Below, in pieces: positions 8,478 through 17,228 of a DNA stretch of 55,670 nucleotides (position 1 is the stretch's first letter; every line of letters begins with the position of its first letter). The translations under genes were made by a program, and so were the position numbers. Source of the stretch: Bryobacteraceae bacterium (GTDB lineage: Bacteria > Acidobacteriota > Terriglobia > Bryobacterales > Bryobacteraceae); contig JASIAM010000286.1 of NCBI GenBank assembly GCA_030041985.1, positions 1 to 55,670 of the forward strand, written 5' to 3'. The notes below the pieces were generated by a model that saw only the letters and a program-made list of their open reading frames with translations, had not been told where the DNA came from and searched no databases.

Positions 8478-10531
8478 AGCGGGCCAAGGCTCCTAACTCT
8501 AAGCCGCGCACGGCGGCGGCCGGGCCACTGATCGGACTCGTGGAGTGGTTCCAGCCAGGCGAATATGAGCGTGTCGATAGGGTGCTCGCGGACATGGCGG
8601 CTCTGGGCGTTCGCGAATTGCGAACCGGAATCTGCTGGGCGGATTGGTACAGCTCCGGAGGCGACGGCTGGTATGCCTGGCTGCTGCCGCGCTTGGCAAA
8701 AAGCGTCAACATTCTGCCGTGTTTTCTGTACACGCCTGCGCCGTTGGGTATCGTTCCGAAGTTCTCTTCGCCGCCGCAAACTCCCAAGGCCTACGCCGAT
8801 TTCATCGACGTGATGATTACGCGCTTCGGCGAGTATTTCGATTGGATCGAACTCTGGAATCAGCCTAACAATCCCAATGAATGGGACGCGCGCATGGACC
8901 CGGGCTGGGACATTTTCAGCGAAATGATCGGTGGGGCGGCGTTTTGGGCGCGCCAGCGTGGCAAAAAAACGGTGCTTCCGGGAACGTGGCCGCTCGATCT
9001 TCCGTGGCTCGGCCTGATGCACGAGCGCGGCGTGCTGAAGTACATCGACGCAGTGGGCATCCACGGATTCCCGGGCGCATCCGAATTTCATTGGGACGGA
9101 TGGGCGCACGAAGTGGAGGCCATTCGGCAGCGGATCGAGAGCCTCGGTGTTGAGGCGCGCATCTGGATCACGCAGACCGGCTTTTCCACCTGGCGCGGCG
9201 AAGAAAGCGCCCAGGTTCGCGCCCTCGCCGGCGCTATGGAAACGCCCGTGGAGCGCATCTATTGGCAATCGGTGTACGATCGCGCTCCGCTGTGCAGCGC
9301 AGGCTCGCTCCATTCCGATGAGCGGGACTATCACTACGGCCTGAAGCGCGTGGATGGGACGCCGAAACTGTTGTTCGATATCTGGTCGCAAAACGGGTTC
9401 GAGGGAGTGCGCAACGCGGTACGGAAGAGCCCCACCCGTGGCACCGGTCCGGCGCGGCACGGCCACGTTCTGATCACCGGCGGCGCGGGATTCATCGGGA
9501 CCAATCTTGCTCATCGCCTGCTCTCATCCGGCCGGTCCGTCCTGATTTATGACGACCTCTCGCGGCCTGGTGTGGAGCACAATGTGTCCTGGCTTCGAGA
9601 ACAGCACGGCGAGCGCGTACAGGTAGAAGTGGCGGATATCCGGAACCCCGACGCGATCCGCGCGGCCGTGCGATCGGCGGAACAGGTGTTCCATTTCGCG
9701 GCGCAAGTAGCGGTTACCACCAGCCTCACCGATCCGCGCCATGATTTCGAAGTGAATGTGGGCGGCACGCTGAATCTGCTCGAGGCAATCCGCGGACGCG
9801 AAAATCCGCCGCCGCTGTTATTCACATCTACCAATAAAGTCTACGGCGGTCTGACGGACCTCGCGCTCGAGAAGAACTGCACCCGTTACCAGCCGCTGGA
9901 TGCCGCCCTGCGCACCGGCATCGGCGAGGACCGGCCGCTGGATTTCCATAGCCCCTATGGCTGTTCCAAAGGAGCGGCGGATCAGTACGTGCTCGATTAT
10001 GCGCGCACCTTCGGCCTGCCGGCGGTGGTCTTCCGCATGAGCTGCATCTACGGCCCGCACCAGATGGGCAATGAGGATCAGGGCTGGGTGGCCCACTTCC
10101 TGATTCGGGCTATCGAGGGCGAACCGATCATTCTGTATGGCGATGGAATGCAGGTGCGGGACCTGTTGTTCGTCGAAGACCTGGTGGATGCATTTCTCCT
10201 CGCGCACTCCAATATCCACACCCTTAGCGGGCAGGCCTTCAATATCGGTGGAGGACTGGGAAATACCATCAGCCTGCTGGAGCTGCTGGAACTGATCGGA
10301 CGGCTGCAGGGCGCAAGGCAAGCCGTGCAAATGAAGGAATGGCGTCCGGGAGACCAGCGCTATTACGTTTCCGATACGCGGAAATTCAAGTCCGCCACCG
10401 GGTGGGCGCCGAAGATCAACGCTCAGGAGGGAATCGAACGCCTGCTGCACTGGCTTCTGGAATCGCGAGGACTTCCCGCCCCGCGGCCCATCGCTTCGAA
10501 GGAGGGCCTGCGTGCGCTATTCGCTCATTAA
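8474..10531 (+). CDS. Fusion: glycosidase-like barrel without catalytic Glu + CDP-paratose 2-epimerase-like SDR
   Basis: One unbroken frame of 685 residues with two domains. Residues 15-315 form a GH39/clan-A-like TIM barrel (LRTGICWADW, IELWNQPNN, VGIHGFP, IWITQTGFSTW, YWQSVYDR). At the acid/base position the usual WNEP is WNQP (Gln130, codon CAG), and at the nucleophile position the usual TE is TQ (Gln234, codon CAG). The domain should therefore not hydrolyse glycosides and may bind sugar. Residues 329-670 are an extended SDR (GGAGFIG at 336-342). Its TSTNKVYGG, DFHSPYGCSKGAADQYVLDYAR and RMSCIYGPHQMGNEDQGW closely resemble CDP-paratose 2-epimerase (tyvelose epimerase). The GTG start overlaps the previous stop by four bases. 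The next gene starts inside its end. Confidence 0.85.
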   Translation: MKRAKAPNSKPRTAAAGPLIGLVEWFQPGEYERVDRVLADMAALGVRELRTGICWADWYSSGGDGWYAWLLPRLAKSVNILPCFLYTPAPLGIVPKFSSPPQTPKAYADFIDVMITRFGEYFDWIELWNQPNNPNEWDARMDPGWDIFSEMIGGAAFWARQRGKKTVLPGTWPLDLPWLGLMHERGVLKYIDAVGIHGFPGASEFHWDGWAHEVEAIRQRIESLGVEARIWITQTGFSTWRGEESAQVRALAGAMETPVERIYWQSVYDRAPLCSAGSLHSDERDYHYGLKRVDGTPKLLFDIWSQNGFEGVRNAVRKSPTRGTGPARHGHVLITGGAGFIGTNLAHRLLSSGRSVLIYDDLSRPGVEHNVSWLREQHGERVQVEVADIRNPDAIRAAVRSAEQVFHFAAQVAVTTSLTDPRHDFEVNVGGTLNLLEAIRGRENPPPLLFTSTNKVYGGLTDLALEKNCTRYQPLDAALRTGIGEDRPLDFHSPYGCSKGAADQYVLDYARTFGLPAVVFRMSCIYGPHQMGNEDQGWVAHFLIRAIEGEPIILYGDGMQVRDLLFVEDLVDAFLLAHSNIHTLSGQAFNIGGGLGNTISLLELLELIGRLQGARQAVQMKEWRPGDQRYYVSDTRKFKSATGWAPKINAQEGIERLLHWLLESRGLPAPRPIASKEGLRALFAH

Positions 10532-11762
10532 CCCCACGTGGAGTTTCGAAGGCAGTGTTTATTTTGGATGCCGCGAGCCTCACTTGCCGCTCGAATACGG
10601 ATATTCCAAGGCGCTTCTCGAAAAAGCCGGCCACGAGGTGCAAATCCTGGATGGGCAACTGGAGGGATTAGAGCCGCAGGAAATGCGCTCCCGGCTGATG
10701 GCGTTTCATCCGGATTTCACCGTAATCACCACAGCGCCGAGTTATCTGTTCTGGCGTTGCGCCCCTCCGGAGCTGCGCGTCCCGCGGGAACTCGCGGCTT
10801 ACCTCAAAGATGCGGTAGGCACGCTGGTCGCGGTGGGACCGCATGCCTCCACCACCCCCACCGCCACGCAGCGGAAACTAGGCGCGGACATAGTGGTGAT
10901 GGGCGAATGTGAAGAGATTCTGCCGCGCCTGGCCGACGATTGGAAGGGCTTGCCCACCGCTCCGCACGCGTCCGACATGACGGCGCTTCCGGCGCTCGCA
11001 TGGCCCGCGGAAGTTGTCGCGCGCCATACCCACCAGCATCACCGGTTCGACGCTCCCCCGGCCGGGCCTGGAGCAGAGATGGAAGCTTCGCGCGGCTGTC
11101 CCTACCATTGCACCTTCTGCGCCAAGGACAATTTCCGGAATGTGTTCCGCCGGCGTCCCATAGAGACGATCGCGCGCGAACTCGATGGACTGATTGCCGC
11201 CGGCGTGGAGTATGTGTACTTCATTGACGAAATTTTCCTGCCCTATCGCAATGTGCTGGAGATGATTGCGGAGCGCGGCATCAAATTCGGAATCCAGACC
11301 CGCATCGATTTGTGGAGCGATGAGATGATCGATCTTCTCGGCGCAGCGGGCTGCGTCTCGATTGAAGCGGGCGTGGAGAGCATCACCCAGGCCGGGCGCG
11401 ATCTGCTCGACAAGAAATGCAAGATCGGCACGGAGGAAATTTCGCGCCGCCTCATTCACGCCAAACAGCGCGTGCCATTCGTGCAGGCAAATCTGCTGGA
11501 CTCCCTGGAAGATGACCCATCCGAAGTGCAGGCGTGGCGCGCGCACCTCAATGCGCACGGCGTTTGGGCGAATGAGCCGGTGCCCCTGTTCCCCTACCCC
11601 GGCTCCCCGGACTACACGCGGCGATGGGGCGCGCCGGACGATTTCGCTTGGGAACGCGCCCACGAGTTTTATCTTTCCGGCTTCGATAGATTCAGCGACA
11701 TCCAGGATCAACGGCCGTTGCCGCTGGTGCAGTTGGAATCGAGCGGGGCCCGCCATGCCTGA
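10512..11762 (+). CDS. B12-binding domain radical SAM enzyme of the glycan cluster
   Basis: A 416-residue enzyme. The N-terminal 150 residues look like a cobalamin-binding Rossmann domain (LPLEYGYSKALLEKAGHEVQILD, then VVMGECEEILPRL). The radical SAM domain follows with CPYHCTFC, cysteines 196, 200 and 203 coordinating the 4Fe-4S cluster. It ends with the EPVPLFPYPGSPDY segment common in B12/SAM methylases and mutases. I recall a TIGRFAM, TIGR04295, made for such proteins in oligosaccharide loci. Likely a C-methylation or carbon-skeleton step on a sugar or lipid carrier; the real reaction is unknown. GTG start with GAAGGAGGG upstream, inside the end of the epimerase fusion. Confidence 0.85.
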   Translation: MRYSLINPTWSFEGSVYFGCREPHLPLEYGYSKALLEKAGHEVQILDGQLEGLEPQEMRSRLMAFHPDFTVITTAPSYLFWRCAPPELRVPRELAAYLKDAVGTLVAVGPHASTTPTATQRKLGADIVVMGECEEILPRLADDWKGLPTAPHASDMTALPALAWPAEVVARHTHQHHRFDAPPAGPGAEMEASRGCPYHCTFCAKDNFRNVFRRRPIETIARELDGLIAAGVEYVYFIDEIFLPYRNVLEMIAERGIKFGIQTRIDLWSDEMIDLLGAAGCVSIEAGVESITQAGRDLLDKKCKIGTEEISRRLIHAKQRVPFVQANLLDSLEDDPSEVQAWRAHLNAHGVWANEPVPLFPYPGSPDYTRRWGAPDDFAWERAHEFYLSGFDRFSDIQDQRPLPLVQLESSGARHA

Positions 11763-12830
11763 TAGCGAGGTGCAGTGTGTCCTGATGACCGGAGACATCG
11801 TGGGCGGCGTGTGGACGTTCACGCTGGAGTTGGCGGGAGCATTAGCAGCACACGGTGTCGAAACTGTGCTGGCCGCCATGGGCGGCGAGCCGAGCGCGGC
11901 GCAACGTGCGCAAGCGGAGGAGACGCCCGGTCTCCGCCTGCTCGCCAGCGCCTGGAAGCTCGAATGGATGGACGATCCATGGCACGACGTGGCGGAGAGC
12001 GGACGCTGGCTGCTGGATCTCCAAAAACAGTTTCGCCCGGATATCATTCACTTGAACACCTACGGACACGGCGCGCTAGCGTGGCTTTGCCCGGTGGTGC
12101 TGACCGCGCACTCGTGCGTACTTTCCTGGTGGCAAGCGGTGAAAGACGAACCGCTGCCCGCCCGATGGGATTCCTATCGATCCGTAGTGGCGCGTTCCCT
12201 CCGCGCAGCCGATGTGCTCACGGCTCCCTCCCAAGCCATGCTTGATGCGATTGAGCGCCACTACGGACCGGGTCTTCCGGCGCAGCGGCTCGTGATTCCC
12301 AACGGCCGGCGCGCTGATCGGTTCCACGCGGCAGCTAAGGAACCAATGATTCTTACTGCCGGACGCCTCCGGGATGAAGGCAAGAATGCCACCGCGATGG
12401 CTGCTGTCGCGGGTCGCCTGCCCTGGCCGGCGACTCGCCGGATTTTGCAGACTGCCATATGCTGGGGCCTCTCTCGGCTGAGGAGCTTGCCGGTTGGTAT
12501 GCGCGCGCCTCAATTTATGCTTTGCCGGCGCGCTATGAGCCTTTCGGCCTCTCGGCGCTGGAGGCGGCATTATCCGGATGCGCGCTCGTGCTGGGCGATA
12601 TCCCAAGCCTGCGCGAAGTCTGGCAGGATGCCGCGATCTATGTCCGCCCGGATAACATTCGCTGCCTCGAAGAAGCACTCCTCGAATTAATCGAGGACCC
12701 GCTCCATCGCGATTCCATGGCGCGCAGCGCAGGTTTGCGTGCCCGCGCCTTCACACCGGGCCGGATGGCTACCGGGTATCTAGCCGCTTATCAGACCGCC
12801 GGCAAACAGAGAACCGCATGCGCTTCGTGA
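11755..12830 (+). pseudogene. Glycosyltransferase GT4, interrupted by a frameshift
   Basis: GT-B glycosyltransferase related to GT4 glycogen synthase-like enzymes. The N-terminal part reads in one frame from ATG 11755 (MTGDIVGGVWTFTLELAGAL ... IIHLNTYGHGALAW ... LTAPSQAMLDAIERHYG ... ILTAGRLRDEGKN). From about 12420 the homology continues in a different frame: LAGDSPDFADCHMLGPLSAEELAGWYARASIY, then YEPFGLSALEAALSGCALVLGDIPSLREVW, ending at TGA 12830. Seen from the protein, a few residues are missing between RLPWP and LAGDS. This fits a small deletion near 12410-12432. Both parts together make a normal-length enzyme of about 358 residues, so the event is recent or a sequencing error. The start overlaps the radical SAM stop by eight bases. 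Confidence 0.8.
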
Positions 12831-13930
12831 TCTTCACTCATTCATTAATCTCGGACTGGAATCACGGCAACGCTCACTTCTTGCGAGGCATCGCCAGCGA
12901 ATTGTCGGCTCGCGGGCACGAAGTCCGTATTTTCGAGCCGTCAAACGGCTGGAGCCTGAGTAATCTGGTGGCGGAGTACGGCGATGGCGCGATCGCCGAT
13001 TTCGAACGCGCATATCCCGATCTGCGCAGCCGGTTCTTTGATCCGGAGTCGCTGGATCTCGCGGTCGCTCTCGATGGGGCGGACGTGGTGATCGTTCACG
13101 AATGGAACGATCGCGGGTTGGTTGCGCGAATTGGCAAATATCGCGCTCGAAACAGCTCCTTCCATCTATTTTTTCATGACACCCATCACCGCGCCGCCAC
13201 CGATCCCGATTCCATAGCCGCCTACGATCTCGAACATTACGATGGCGTATTAGCCTATGGCGGCGCGATTCGCGATTTGTATGTTCAAAAGCGCTGGGCC
13301 AGGCGCGCTTGGACATGGCACGAAGCCGCGGACACGCGGGTTTTCTACCCTCGCCAGGCGGCCCTGGAAGGCGACCTGGTGTGGATTGGCAACTGGGGAG
13401 ATGGCGAACGCTCTTCGGAGATTCGCGAGTTTCTCATCCGCCCGGTGAGGCAGTTGGGATTGAAAGCGCGCATATATGGCGTGCGCTATCCGGAGGCTGC
13501 TTTGGATGAGTTGGCGGAGGCCGGCATCGAATATGGAGGCTGGCTGCCCAATTATCGTGTTCCCGAAGTCTTCGCGCGCTATCGCGTCACGATGCACATC
13601 CCGCGGCGGCCGTATGCCAGCGCGCTCCCGGGCATTCCGACGATCCGGCCGTTTGAAGCTTTGGCTTGCGGCATCCCGATGATTTCAGCGCCATGGCAAG
13701 ACAGCGAGAACCTCTTCCGCTCCGGCCGCGATTTCCTGTTCGCGGCAGATGGCGATGAAATGACCGCCCATTTGCATGCCGTCCTTTCGAATCACGAACT
13801 GGCGAAAGGCTTGGTCTCATCCGGTCTGGAAACCATTCGCTCGCGCCACACCTGCTCGCATCGTGTCGATGAATTGCTCGCGATCGCCTCGGCCGGGGAG
13901 AGCAAATCCACTTACGGAGGAAGGCGTTAA
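12818..13930 (+). CDS. CgeB-like glycosyltransferase 1 of 4
   Basis: A 370-residue GT-B protein of the CgeB/'glycosyltransferase family 1' type. N-terminal MRFVIFTHSLISDWNHGNAHFLRGIASELSARGHEV is the first Rossmann strand and helix; the conserved FHDTHHRA lies mid-protein. The donor-site segment is RPFEALACGIPMISAPW with a following DFLFA. It is the first of four tandem paralogues, but the most divergent, with an extra acidic stretch after the first helix. It starts within the last codons of the frameshifted GT4 and ends with TAATG shared with the next gene. Sugar specificity unknown. Confidence 0.85.
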   Translation: MRFVIFTHSLISDWNHGNAHFLRGIASELSARGHEVRIFEPSNGWSLSNLVAEYGDGAIADFERAYPDLRSRFFDPESLDLAVALDGADVVIVHEWNDRGLVARIGKYRARNSSFHLFFHDTHHRAATDPDSIAAYDLEHYDGVLAYGGAIRDLYVQKRWARRAWTWHEAADTRVFYPRQAALEGDLVWIGNWGDGERSSEIREFLIRPVRQLGLKARIYGVRYPEAALDELAEAGIEYGGWLPNYRVPEVFARYRVTMHIPRRPYASALPGIPTIRPFEALACGIPMISAPWQDSENLFRSGRDFLFAADGDEMTAHLHAVLSNHELAKGLVSSGLETIRSRHTCSHRVDELLAIASAGESKSTYGGRR

Positions 13931-15018
13931 TGCGCATTGCGTTCTTCGGTTCCAGCCTGGTCTCCGCTTATTGGAACGGCGCTGCGACATACTATCGCGG
14001 CATCATCCGTGCGTTACACGGCCGCGGCCACTCGATCGTCTTTTACGAACCGGACGCTTACCAGCGCCAGCAACATCGCGATATCGGCGACCCGCCGTGG
14101 GCCGAAGTGGTGGTATATGACGCAACGGAGAGGGGTGTGGACGGAGCGCTGGCCCGCGCCCGCAGGGCTGATCTGATCGTCAAGGCTAGCGGAGTGGGCG
14201 TATTCGATGAGTATCTGGAAGCAGCCGTGGCGGCGCTCAAGAGCGAATCGCGCCTGGCCGCGTTCTGGGACGTGGATGCCCCCGCCACGCTGGAACGCGT
14301 TCAGGGAAATCCCGCCGATCCGTTTGCGGCGCTGATTCCGCGATACGACGCGATCTTCACGTATGGCGGCGGCGATCCGGTGGTGCAGGCCTACGGCGCG
14401 CTGGGCGCCCGCGTTTGTGTTCCCATCTACAACGCGCTCGATCCGGACACACACTTCCCCGTGGCTCCCAATCCTCGATATGAAGCGGATCTGGCGTTTC
14501 TCGGCAATCGCCTTCCCGATCGCGAAAAACGCGTGGAGGAATTCTTCCTGGCCCCCGCGGCGAAGCTCCCGGGAATGCGCTTCCTTTTGGGCGGCGCTGG
14601 ATGGGACGGCAAGCCGATGCCCTCCAACGTCCGATATGTGAACCATGTCTACACGCGCGACCACAATGCTTTCAACTGCACGCCGCGCGCGGTGTTGAAT
14701 GTCTCGCGGGAAAGCATGGCGCGCTATGGATTTTCGCCCGCGACCCGTATTTTCGAGGCGGCCGGCGCGGGCGCCTGCCTGATCACCGACGCCTGGGAAG
14801 GCATCGCGCAATTCTTCGATCCGGGAAAAGAAATCCTGGTTGCTCGCGACAGTGGCGAAGTCATGGACCTCTTGATTCATTTAGATGCCGGACGCGCTCG
14901 CGCGATCGGAACGGCTGCCCGGGCCCGCGCGAACGCGCAGCATACCTATCAGCGCCGCGCCGCGGAAGTGGAAGAGGTCTTAACGGGCAAACTTGTCCGG
15001 GCGGGGGCCGCGCAATGA
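13930..15018 (+). CDS. CgeB-like glycosyltransferase 2 of 4
   Basis: A 362-residue paralogue of its neighbours. The N-terminal motif is FGSSLVSAYWNGAATYYRGIIRALHGRGHSIVFYE, the mid-region has AAFWDVDAPATL, and the donor site is RIFEAAGAGACLITDAWEGIAQFFDPGKEIL. A strong GGAGGAAGG precedes the ATG, which overlaps the previous stop by one base. The paralogues at 15015 and 16145 share the DIDTPVTL/DLDTPVTL and EPGKQ/EPGSE segments, so this gene is closer to them than to the first copy. Probably cytoplasmic, adding one sugar each to a common glycan. Confidence 0.87.
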   Translation: MRIAFFGSSLVSAYWNGAATYYRGIIRALHGRGHSIVFYEPDAYQRQQHRDIGDPPWAEVVVYDATERGVDGALARARRADLIVKASGVGVFDEYLEAAVAALKSESRLAAFWDVDAPATLERVQGNPADPFAALIPRYDAIFTYGGGDPVVQAYGALGARVCVPIYNALDPDTHFPVAPNPRYEADLAFLGNRLPDREKRVEEFFLAPAAKLPGMRFLLGGAGWDGKPMPSNVRYVNHVYTRDHNAFNCTPRAVLNVSRESMARYGFSPATRIFEAAGAGACLITDAWEGIAQFFDPGKEILVARDSGEVMDLLIHLDAGRARAIGTAARARANAQHTYQRRAAEVEEVLTGKLVRAGAAQ

Positions 15019-16148
15019 CGGAGCCGTACGATATCGTCATCCTGGGTCTCTCGGTGACCTCCTCTTGGGGCAACGGCCACGCCACCACCTACCGGAGTCT
15101 GATTCGTGGACTGGCCGCGAGAGGTTACCGTGTGTTGTTTCTCGAGCGCGATACGCCCTGGTACGCGGGCAACCGCGATGAGCCTCATCCGCAGGGCGCG
15201 CACACCGAAATCTATGACGATCTCGACGCCGTGATAAAGCGCTTTGAAGTGGCAGTAACGCGGGCGCGGCTGGTGATGGTGGGATCTTTCGTGCCGGAAG
15301 GGATTCGCGTGGGCGATTGGATTCTCTCGATCGCCAAAGGGACAACGGCATTCTACGACATTGATACGCCGGTGACGCTCGCGAAGTTGGCGGAAGGATC
15401 CTGCGAGTACCTGGCGTCCCGGCAGATCGCGAAGTATCGGATCTACTTCTCGTTCACTGGCGGACCGGCGCTACGTGAAATCGAGAGCGGCTACGGCTCG
15501 CCCATGGCGCGTCCCCTCTACTGCGCGGTTGATCCGGAAATGTACAAGCCCGTAACGGCTGCGCCCCGTTGGGACTTAGGTTATCTCGGCACTTACAGCT
15601 CTGATCGGCAGCCCGCGCTCGATAAACTGCTGCTCGAGCCGGCGCGCCAATGGCCGCGGGGCCGCTTTATGGTGGCGGGTCCGATGTATCCCGATGCTAT
15701 CGAATGGCCGCCGAACGTGGATCGTGAGATCCACCTCTCTCCCCGCGAGCACGCGGGATTCTACGGCTCGCAGCGATTCACGCTGAACATTACACGCGAG
15801 GCTATGAAGTCCGCCGGCTACTCGCCCAGTGTGCGGTTGTTCGAAGCCGGCGCTTGCGGCGCGCCAATCATCAGTGATTGGTGGAACGGCCTCGACACCA
15901 TTCTGGAGCCCGGCAAACAGGTGCTGGTGGCGGCCGGTTCCGAAGACATCCTGCGCTTCCTCAAGGACTATCCCGAAAACCGCCGGCGGGCGCTCGGGGC
16001 AGCGGCACGGCGGCGCGTACTGGCGGAACACACGCCCGCGCATCGGGTTCTACAACTCGAAACCTGGTGGAGAGAGGCGCATGACCAGGTCCATCATCGC
16101 GGATCGCGCGCGATGTGCGTCAATCAGCCCGGAGAAATCCCCGTATGA
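15015..16148 (+). CDS. CgeB-like glycosyltransferase 3 of 4
   Basis: A 377-residue member of the tandem set. N-terminal GLSVTSSWGNGHATTYRSLIRGLAARGYRVLFLERDTPWY, mid YDIDTPVTLAKLAEG, donor-site RLFEAGACGAPIISDWWNGLDTILEPGKQ. ATG 15015 shares ATGA with the previous stop. The frame is open far upstream, but the N-terminal alignment with copies 2 and 4 sets the start here. The last 25 residues (after WWREAHDQ) have no counterpart in the next copy and may be non-essential. It is most similar to the following gene. Confidence 0.87.
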   Translation: MTEPYDIVILGLSVTSSWGNGHATTYRSLIRGLAARGYRVLFLERDTPWYAGNRDEPHPQGAHTEIYDDLDAVIKRFEVAVTRARLVMVGSFVPEGIRVGDWILSIAKGTTAFYDIDTPVTLAKLAEGSCEYLASRQIAKYRIYFSFTGGPALREIESGYGSPMARPLYCAVDPEMYKPVTAAPRWDLGYLGTYSSDRQPALDKLLLEPARQWPRGRFMVAGPMYPDAIEWPPNVDREIHLSPREHAGFYGSQRFTLNITREAMKSAGYSPSVRLFEAGACGAPIISDWWNGLDTILEPGKQVLVAAGSEDILRFLKDYPENRRRALGAAARRRVLAEHTPAHRVLQLETWWREAHDQVHHRGSRAMCVNQPGEIPV

Positions 16149-17227
16149 AGCTGGTAATTTTCGGATTGGCCGTCAGCTCGTCGTGGGGTAATGGCCACGC
16201 CACTTTGTGGCGCGGGATCTGTTCCGCTCTCGACCGGCGCGGCCACCGGGTAGTTTTCTTCGAGCGGGACGTCCCGTACTATGCTGCCAATCGCGATCTG
16301 ACGGATCTGCCCGGCGGCGGAGAACTGGTGCTGTACACCAATTGGGATGTGGTGTTCCCGGCCGCACGCCGGCACGTTCGCGATGCCGATGTAGCAATGG
16401 TGACGTCCTTCTGTCCCGACGCTCTTCCGGCTTGCGAACTGGTGCTCGATTCCAATGCCCGGCGCGTCTTTTATGACCTGGACACCCCGGTGACTCTCTC
16501 GCGCCTGGCGGCCGGCCAGCCGGTAGAGTATATCGGACCGCGCGGGCTGCGCGATTTCGACCTCGTGATGAGTTACACCGGCGGTGCGGCTCTCGATCTG
16601 CTGCGCACAGCGCTCGGTGCACGCCGCGTGGCGTCTTTATACGGCAGCGCCGACCCCGATGTTCACCGGCCCGCATCCGCGGACACGCGCTACTCCGGCA
16701 TTCTCGGGCATCTCGGCACCTATGCCGCTGACCGCGAGGCGCCACTGCGGGCCCTCTTCGTCGAGCCTGCCCGCTGTCTCCCCAATGAGAAGTTCCTTCT
16801 TGCGGGCGCGATGTACAACGGCAGCTTTCCCTGGCAGCCCAACATATTTCTGCGGCCCCATATCGCGCCCGGCGATCACGCAGCCTTCTACTGCTCCACC
16901 AAACTTACGCTGAATGTGACGCGCGGCGCTATGGCGAAGATGGGCTACTGCCCTTCCGGCCGGCTCTTTGAAGCGGCTGCCTGCGGCGCGCCGGTGCTGA
17001 GCGATTATTGGGAGGGCTTGGAGCAGTTCTTCGAACCTGGCTCTGAAATTCTGATCGCACACGATACAGCGGAAGCTTTGGATGCGCTTCGCCGCGCTCC
17101 CGCGGATCTGGTGCGCATTGCCCACGCAGCTCGCGAACGGACCCTCGCGCAGCATACTGCCGCAGTCCGCGCCGCCGAACTCGAAACACTGCTGGTTGAG
17201 ACCGGCTGTGCAGCGGAGAGCGTCTAA
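16145..17227 (+). CDS. CgeB-like glycosyltransferase 4 of 4
   Basis: A 360-residue protein, clearly a duplicate of the previous gene: GLAVSSSWGNGHATLWRGICSALDRRGHRVVFFERDVPYYAANRD, then YDLDTPVTLSRLAAGQPVEYIG and RLFEAAACGAPVLSDYWEGLEQFFEPGSE. ATG 16145 overlaps the preceding stop by four bases (ATGA). The two copies differ at many positions, so the duplication is old and the enzymes may use different acceptors. The next gene begins one base after its stop codon. Confidence 0.87.
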   Translation: MKLVIFGLAVSSSWGNGHATLWRGICSALDRRGHRVVFFERDVPYYAANRDLTDLPGGGELVLYTNWDVVFPAARRHVRDADVAMVTSFCPDALPACELVLDSNARRVFYDLDTPVTLSRLAAGQPVEYIGPRGLRDFDLVMSYTGGAALDLLRTALGARRVASLYGSADPDVHRPASADTRYSGILGHLGTYAADREAPLRALFVEPARCLPNEKFLLAGAMYNGSFPWQPNIFLRPHIAPGDHAAFYCSTKLTLNVTRGAMAKMGYCPSGRLFEAAACGAPVLSDYWEGLEQFFEPGSEILIAHDTAEALDALRRAPADLVRIAHAARERTLAQHTAAVRAAELETLLVETGCAAESV

Positions 17228-17228
17228 C

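Noticed and set aside
14601-15014. Possible N-terminal extension of CgeB-like glycosyltransferase 3
   Set aside because: It overlaps copy 2 in a different frame, and alignment with copies 2 and 4 places the start at ATG 15015.
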